Position numbers and translations under genes: made by a program. From a bacterium (GTDB lineage: Bacteria > Hydrothermota > UBA3073 > JACQXS01 > JAUWAR01): a stretch of 8,094 nt of DNA. Location of the stretch: assembly GCA_030601965.1 (NCBI GenBank), contig JAUWAR010000056.1, forward strand, positions 1 through 8,094, given 5' to 3'. The notes under the pieces were generated by a model. The model had not been told where the DNA came from. It did no database searches and saw only the letters and a program-made list of their open reading frames with translations. This document shows positions 5,145-8,094 of this stretch, in pieces. The first letter of the stretch is position 1. Each line of letters starts with the position of its first letter.

Positions 5145-5372
5145 ATGCCAAGAGGTGATGGAACAGGTCCACGAGGAGAGGGTCCAGGAACGGGTCGTGG
5201 ATTAGGTAGAGGAACAGGTAGTGGAAGTAGATTGGGTCTTGGAGGCGGACAGGCATTGGGACCTGGTGGGGACTGTCTTTGTCCAAAATGTGGAACAAAA
5301 GTTGCTCACAAACTTGGGCAACCTTGCTATAATATGAGTTGTCCCAAATGTGGAACTAAAATGACAAGATGA
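5145..5372 (+). CDS. short DUF5320-type protein with zinc-ribbon tail
   Basis: It encodes 75 residues. It opens with MPRGDGTGPRGEGPGTGRGL, the same family signature as the protein at 3582, then glycine-rich sequence to about residue 42. The C-terminal half differs completely: C44, C46, C49, C61, C66 and C69 include two CPKCGTK knuckles, a rubredoxin- or zinc-ribbon-like metal site. AGGAGG (5135-5140) overlaps the ATPase stop and lies 4 bases before the ATG, so translation follows directly from the ATPase. Function is unknown. Iron, zinc or a sulfide cluster are all possible ligands. Two proteins with one head and different tails in a single operon suggest a common docking partner for the MPRGDGTGP segment. 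Confidence 0.87.
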   Translation: MPRGDGTGPRGEGPGTGRGLGRGTGSGSRLGLGGGQALGPGGDCLCPKCGTKVAHKLGQPCYNMSCPKCGTKMTR

Positions 5373-5384
5373 CAGGAGGGAAAG

Positions 5385-5567
5385 ATGAAAGTGCAGATAG
5401 ATAAGGAAAAATGCACAGGATGTAGTGTCTGCGAGTCTCTATGTCCTGATATTTTTGAGATGGAAGATGATATAGCCAAGGTAAAGAACCCTAATTCTGG
5501 TGATATAGAGTGTGCCAAAGAGGCAGCTGAAAGCTGCCCGGGTGAGGCGATAACTGTGGAAGAGTAA
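5385..5567 (+). CDS. monocluster [4Fe-4S] ferredoxin
   Basis: A complete 60-residue ferredoxin, a soluble low-potential electron carrier. Cluster ligands by family pattern are C10, C13, C16 and the distant C51 followed by Pro52. C20 (in CP) and C43 remain from the lost second cluster; in Desulfovibrio gigas-type ferredoxin the matching pair forms a disulfide. The second CxxCxxC is gone, leaving a short helix (AKEAAESC). GGAGGG stands 5 to 6 bases before the ATG. It lies 12 bases after the zinc-ribbon gene and 2 bases before the next gene. It probably supplies electrons to the cofactor-handling proteins or to the radical SAM enzyme of the same operon; the exact partner is inference. Confidence 0.95.
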   Translation: MKVQIDKEKCTGCSVCESLCPDIFEMEDDIAKVKNPNSGDIECAKEAAESCPGEAITVEE

Positions 5568-5569
5568 GT

Positions 5570-5761
5570 ATGCCTGTATATTCTTATAAGTGCAAAGATT
5601 GTGGGAAGGAATTTGATATTTTAGTAGGTGTAGGAGAGGGAAATGAAGAACTAAAATGTGAGAAATGTGGCAGTAAGGACATTGAAAGGCTTTTATCAAT
5701 CTTTGGTACGGGTGGTAGTTCAAGCGATAGTTCCTCCTCAGTATGCACAACTCCCACTTGA
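5570..5761 (+). CDS. FmdB-family zinc ribbon protein (first of two)
   Basis: It encodes 63 residues. MPVYSYKCKDCGKEFD is the typical start of the FmdB/CxxC_CxxC_SSSS putative regulatory family. C8/C11 and C30/C33 form the ribbon, followed by a serine-rich tail (GSSSDSSSSVC) with one extra Cys, C59. Family members are often found next to formylmethanofuran dehydrogenase or amidase operons; no biochemical function is settled. The start lies 2 bases after the ferredoxin stop with only a weak GAAGAG as ribosome binding site, so coupling to ferredoxin translation is likely. A metal-binding accessory or regulatory role is all that can be said. Confidence 0.88.
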   Translation: MPVYSYKCKDCGKEFDILVGVGEGNEELKCEKCGSKDIERLLSIFGTGGSSSDSSSSVCTTPT

Positions 5762-5777
5762 CCAGTAACAGGTAAGT

Positions 5778-5796
5778 AGGGATTAGTTTAATCCCT
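5778..5796. promoter_or_regulatory. perfect hairpin between the two FmdB genes
   Basis: AGGGATTA and TAATCCCT pair over 8 bases around a three-base GTT loop, in the 49-base gap between the FmdB genes. The right arm ends 14 bases before the next ATG. No T-run follows, so an intrinsic terminator is unlikely. An mRNA processing or stability element, or a structure near the ribosome binding site of the second gene, fits better. This is one of only two gaps of more than 33 bases inside the operon. Confidence 0.5.
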
Positions 5797-5810
5797 GTGG
5801 ATGTAAAATA

Positions 5811-6056
5811 ATGCCTGTATATGAGTATAGATGTGAAAAGTGTGGAAAAGTAATTGAGTTGTTCCAACAGAGACTAAACAAAAGAGAATCCTTGGCATGC
5901 CCAGCTTGTGGTAGCACTCATCTCACAAAACTGATTTCCAGTCCAGCATCTGTTAGAATGGGAGATTCTTCTTCAAAAGGCACTACCTGTTGTGGAAGAG
6001 AAGAGAGATGCGATACTCCTCCCTGTTCTACTGGTGGAGTTTGTAGAAGAGACTGA
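5811..6056 (+). CDS. FmdB-family zinc ribbon with cysteine-rich tail (second)
   Basis: It encodes 81 residues. It is a paralogue of the preceding gene: MPVYEYRCEKCGK start and ribbon cysteines at the same positions (C8, C11, C30, C33). The middle VRMGDSSSKG replaces the pure serine run. The tail is new: C60, C61, C67, C72 and C78, five cysteines in the last 22 residues (TCCGREERC, PPCSTGGVC). These could form a second metal site. The ribosome binding site is poor (GTGGA region). The stop touches the next start directly (TGA then ATG at 6057), implying coupled translation with the hydrolase. Function is unknown, probably metal binding or regulatory. Confidence 0.86.
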   Translation: MPVYEYRCEKCGKVIELFQQRLNKRESLACPACGSTHLTKLISSPASVRMGDSSSKGTTCCGREERCDTPPCSTGGVCRRD

Positions 6057-6767
6057 ATGAATATTACTGTCCTATTTGATAATTATCCTTATAAAGAGGG
6101 GTTACAAACAGGCTGGGGTTTCAGTTGCTTGATTGAAGGGTTAGAGAAAACTGTTCTATTTGACACAGGATCTGACACAAGAGTTGATGGCAATATTTTG
6201 CTGTCAAATATGGAAAAACTTGGCATAGAACCCAAGAATATAGACATAATCTTTTTATCCCACGAACACTACGACCATATAGGAGGATTAGATGTTCTAC
6301 TTACCAAAAATCCAGATTGTAATGTCTATTTTCCAGTATCTTTTTCAAGTGGGTTCAAGGAAAAGTATGGTGCAAAAGGCATAACTATTAGCGAATCCAC
6401 AAAAATCTGTAAAGATACACATTCAACAGGAGAGTTTGGCACATGGCAAAAAGAACAGTCTCTGGTTTTAAAGACTGCAAGGGGATTAGTAGTAATTACA
6501 GGATGTGCACATCCTGGAATTGTTAAGATAATCGAGAAAGTAAAGGAATTGTTCAAAGAGGAGATAAATTTAGTTATGGGTGGTTTTCATCTTGCAGGCT
6601 GGTCTGACAGTGAACTAAAGGAAGTAATAAACAATTTCAAAGGACTTGGTGTAAAAAGAGCTGCCCCTTCACATTGTAGTGGTGAAAGAACTATAGAGCT
6701 ATTCAAACAGGAATATGGAGAAGGCTTTGTGAGGCTTGGGGTTGGAAAAAGTTTAGTAATTGAGTGA
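6057..6767 (+). CDS. MBL-fold metallo-hydrolase (COG1237 type)
   Basis: A complete metallo-beta-lactamase fold protein of 236 residues. The dinuclear metal site is intact: SHEHYDHIGG with H69, H71, D73 and H74, then H152 in GCAHPGIV, the GGFHL motif with H178, and PSHCSG with H206. The GCAHPG, GGFHL and PxHCxG combination is typical of COG1237, the group often annotated as ribofuranosyl-aminobenzene 5'-phosphate-related dihydropterin synthases after an archaeal member. That name is doubtful here because no methanopterin genes are present. A phosphodiester or other hydrolase activity is a safer statement. There is no signal peptide, so it is cytoplasmic. It begins right after the FmdB stop, and its usual neighbours in anaerobes are NifX, Mrp and ferredoxin genes, to my recollection. 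Confidence 0.93.
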   Translation: MNITVLFDNYPYKEGLQTGWGFSCLIEGLEKTVLFDTGSDTRVDGNILLSNMEKLGIEPKNIDIIFLSHEHYDHIGGLDVLLTKNPDCNVYFPVSFSSGFKEKYGAKGITISESTKICKDTHSTGEFGTWQKEQSLVLKTARGLVVITGCAHPGIVKIIEKVKELFKEEINLVMGGFHLAGWSDSELKEVINNFKGLGVKRAAPSHCSGERTIELFKQEYGEGFVRLGVGKSLVIE

Positions 6768-6810
6768 ATAATACCTACCTATTTTCAAGCCCTCCAATTC
6801 TTACAATTAG

Positions 6811-7782
6811 ATGAAAAAACATATATATGGACCTGTGCCGTCCAGAAGATTAGGTTTTTCACTTGGAGTGGACCTCGTCTCTTACAAAACTTGCTCTTTT
6901 GATTGTATCTATTGCCAGTTAGGACGGACTACCAATAAGACTATAGAGAGGAAAGAATATGTCAAAAAAGATAAGGTACTTGCTCAGATTGAACAAGAGA
7001 TTTCAAAGAGGCCCGCCTCGGAAAAACAGAAAATTGATTATATTACTCTCGCAGGTTCTGGTGAACCCACACTCAATTCTACTATTGGAAAAATTATAAA
7101 AGAGATTAAAAAATTAACAGAAATTCCACTTGCAGTTCTTACCAATGGTTCTCTTTTATATAATGAAGAGGTCAGAAGAGATTTATTGTCAGCTGATTTG
7201 GTTCTCCCATCACTGGATGCGGCTGATTCAGAGACTTTTCAAACCATAAATTGTCCTCATCGGTCTCTTGATTTTAGTAAAATTATACAGGGATTAAAAG
7301 ACTTTAGAAGGGAATTCAAGGGTCTTATTTGGCTGGAAATAATGTTTATCAAGGATATTAACGACAGTCTCAAAGAGATAGAACTTTTTAAATCCATTAT
7401 ATCAGGAATAGAGTTTGATAAAATTCAGTTGAATACTGTTATCCGTCCTCCATCTGTAAAATCTGCATTTCCTTTGGATATTGATAAGTTAAAGGAGATA
7501 AAAGATACCCTCGGTAAAAACTGTGAGATTATTCCTGATTTTAGAGGGTTGCAGAAAGAGGCACAGGATATATATTCTGAGGATATCAAGAGCCAGATTC
7601 TTGAAATAATTAAAAGACGGCCGGTTACATTGTCGGACATTTCCACATCTTTGGGCATACATAGGAACGAAGTGATAAAATACCTTAGCATACTTGAGAT
7701 GAAAGATGAGATTGAAATCTATAGGTATGAAGATTTACAGTATTATGAATATAAAAGAGCAGGGTTGAACGATGAAATATAA
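6811..7782 (+). CDS. radical SAM protein with C-terminal winged helix (COG0731-like)
   Basis: A radical S-adenosylmethionine enzyme of 323 residues. The cluster-binding CSFDCIYC has C28, C32 and C35 (Cx3Cx2C). The SAM-binding GSGEPTL is at 82-88 and a TNGSLL strand follows near 116-121. The N-terminus IYGPVPSRRLGFSLGVD is typical of the COG0731 group, whose archaeal member makes wyosine in tRNA; these short bacterial proteins have no proven substrate. From about 257 a winged helix-turn-helix is appended (QILEIIKRRPVTLSDISTSL, then GIHRNEVIKYLSILE), suggesting nucleic-acid or regulatory contact. The gap of 43 bases after the hydrolase has no clear ribosome binding site. TACAAT at 6802-6807 is a possible -10 but lacks a good -35. 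It probably acts in the same cofactor pathway; substrate unknown. Confidence 0.93.
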   Translation: MKKHIYGPVPSRRLGFSLGVDLVSYKTCSFDCIYCQLGRTTNKTIERKEYVKKDKVLAQIEQEISKRPASEKQKIDYITLAGSGEPTLNSTIGKIIKEIKKLTEIPLAVLTNGSLLYNEEVRRDLLSADLVLPSLDAADSETFQTINCPHRSLDFSKIIQGLKDFRREFKGLIWLEIMFIKDINDSLKEIELFKSIISGIEFDKIQLNTVIRPPSVKSAFPLDIDKLKEIKDTLGKNCEIIPDFRGLQKEAQDIYSEDIKSQILEIIKRRPVTLSDISTSLGIHRNEVIKYLSILEMKDEIEIYRYEDLQYYEYKRAGLNDEI

Positions 7783-8094
7783 AAAAATAAATGGCTCATG
7801 GGTAATAGTCCTTAAAAAAGATGATAAAATAATAGAGAAGTTAAAAGAATTTGTTAAACAGGAAGACATAACCTCGGGTTATTTCAATGCTATAGGGGCT
7901 GTTAATTTTGTTGAATTAGCTCATTATAATCTTGAGAAAAAGAAGTATAGTTCAAAATTACTTAGCAGACCATTAGAAATCGTTAGCTTGATAGGAAACA
8001 TTGCTGTTAAAAAAAAGGAAATAGTTGTTCATGCTCACATTGTTGTTGGAACGGACAAAATGGAGTTATATGGTGGGCATCTGAAAGAAGCAAC
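7772..8094 (+). CDS. PPC/DUF296-domain protein (partial, runs off right edge)
   Basis: The frame from ATG 7772 stays open to the edge, giving 107 residues without a stop. Near the end are VHAHIVVG and YGGHLKEA, the paired histidine motifs of the PPC/DUF296 (PCC) domain, normally about 130-145 residues, so only the last strands are missing. Family members form trimers. In plants the domain belongs to AT-hook DNA-binding proteins; bacterial stand-alone copies are uncharacterised, and the conserved His residues suggest metal binding. The gene overlaps the radical SAM stop by 11 bases with AGGG at 7761-7764 as ribosome binding site, so it is co-translated. Its function in this operon is unknown. 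Confidence 0.85.
   Translation, partial: MKYKKINGSWVIVLKKDDKIIEKLKEFVKQEDITSGYFNAIGAVNFVELAHYNLEKKKYSSKLLSRPLEIVSLIGNIAVKKKEIVVHAHIVVGTDKMELYGGHLKEA

Noticed and set aside
5778..5796. Hairpin between FmdB genes as an intrinsic terminator.
   Set aside because: No T-tract follows, and the downstream genes show coupled starts with no promoter visible.
5439..5867. Long open frame on the minus strand (about 142 codons), and other minus-strand frames across 468-821, 3285-3542, 4776-5114 and 7425-7691.
   Set aside because: Each lies opposite well-supported genes of known families, has no recognisable motif, and shows repetitive or hydrophobic composition expected of antisense shadows.
6802..6807. 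TACAAT as the -10 of a separate sigma-70 promoter giving a leaderless radical SAM transcript.
   Set aside because: No acceptable -35 at 16-18 bases; AT-rich intergenic sequence produces such matches by chance.

Overview
The window comes from an AT-rich bacterial chromosome, almost certainly of a strict anaerobe. It combines a sigma-54 response regulator, NifX/orange-protein-like cofactor-binding proteins, an Mrp-type Fe-S ATPase, a low-potential 4Fe-4S ferredoxin, FmdB-type zinc ribbons, a COG1237-type metallo-hydrolase and a radical SAM enzyme. Arg codons are mostly AGA/AGG and Shine-Dalgarno sites are mostly AGGAGG-like. The phylum cannot be read from the sequence. Desulfobacterota or an uncultured candidate phylum would fit, and the GTAGGGCAA...TTTA... 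palindromic repeats recall uncultured-bacterium genomes, but that is an impression only.

All genes read on the + strand. Positions 1-90 are a possible gene tail whose stop codon lies inside a palindromic repeat. At 100-1473 is a complete NtrC-type sigma-54 activator (receiver, AAA+ with GAFTGA, Fis-type helix-turn-helix). At 1713-2561 is a cysteine-rich protein fused to a GcvH-like domain whose lipoyl-lysine position is Glu. A near-consensus sigma-54 site (1681-1696) lies just before it. The 378-base gap 2562-2939 is dense. It holds the fossil C-terminus of a second sigma-54 regulator (2563-2736), a perfect 10-bp dyad suited to an upstream activator site (2730-2753), a composite palindromic repeat (2784-2834), and an excellent sigma-54 promoter (2860-2875) leading to a strong ribosome binding site.

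From 2940 to the right edge runs a tightly packed series: NifX-like protein with a Gly/Met/Arg linker and coiled coil; DUF5320-type protein with an RG/PY-rich linker and a similar coiled coil; short orange-protein-like NifX protein; Mrp/NBP35-type P-loop ATPase; DUF5320-type protein with a zinc ribbon; monocluster ferredoxin; two FmdB-type zinc ribbons; MBL-fold hydrolase; radical SAM protein with a winged-helix tail; and the start of a PPC/DUF296 protein. Several neighbours overlap by 1-11 bases, so the set is probably one operon, possibly with a break before the radical SAM gene.

The best-known relative is the anaerobe-specific orange protein (ORP) system of Desulfovibrio vulgaris, where an Mo-Cu-sulfide-binding NifX-family protein and Mrp/MinD-type ATPases are driven by sigma-54 and a cognate activator. 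My inference is that this window is an ORP-like locus with its own activator, promoter and probable enhancer, carrying an enlarged set of accessory metal/sulfur proteins.
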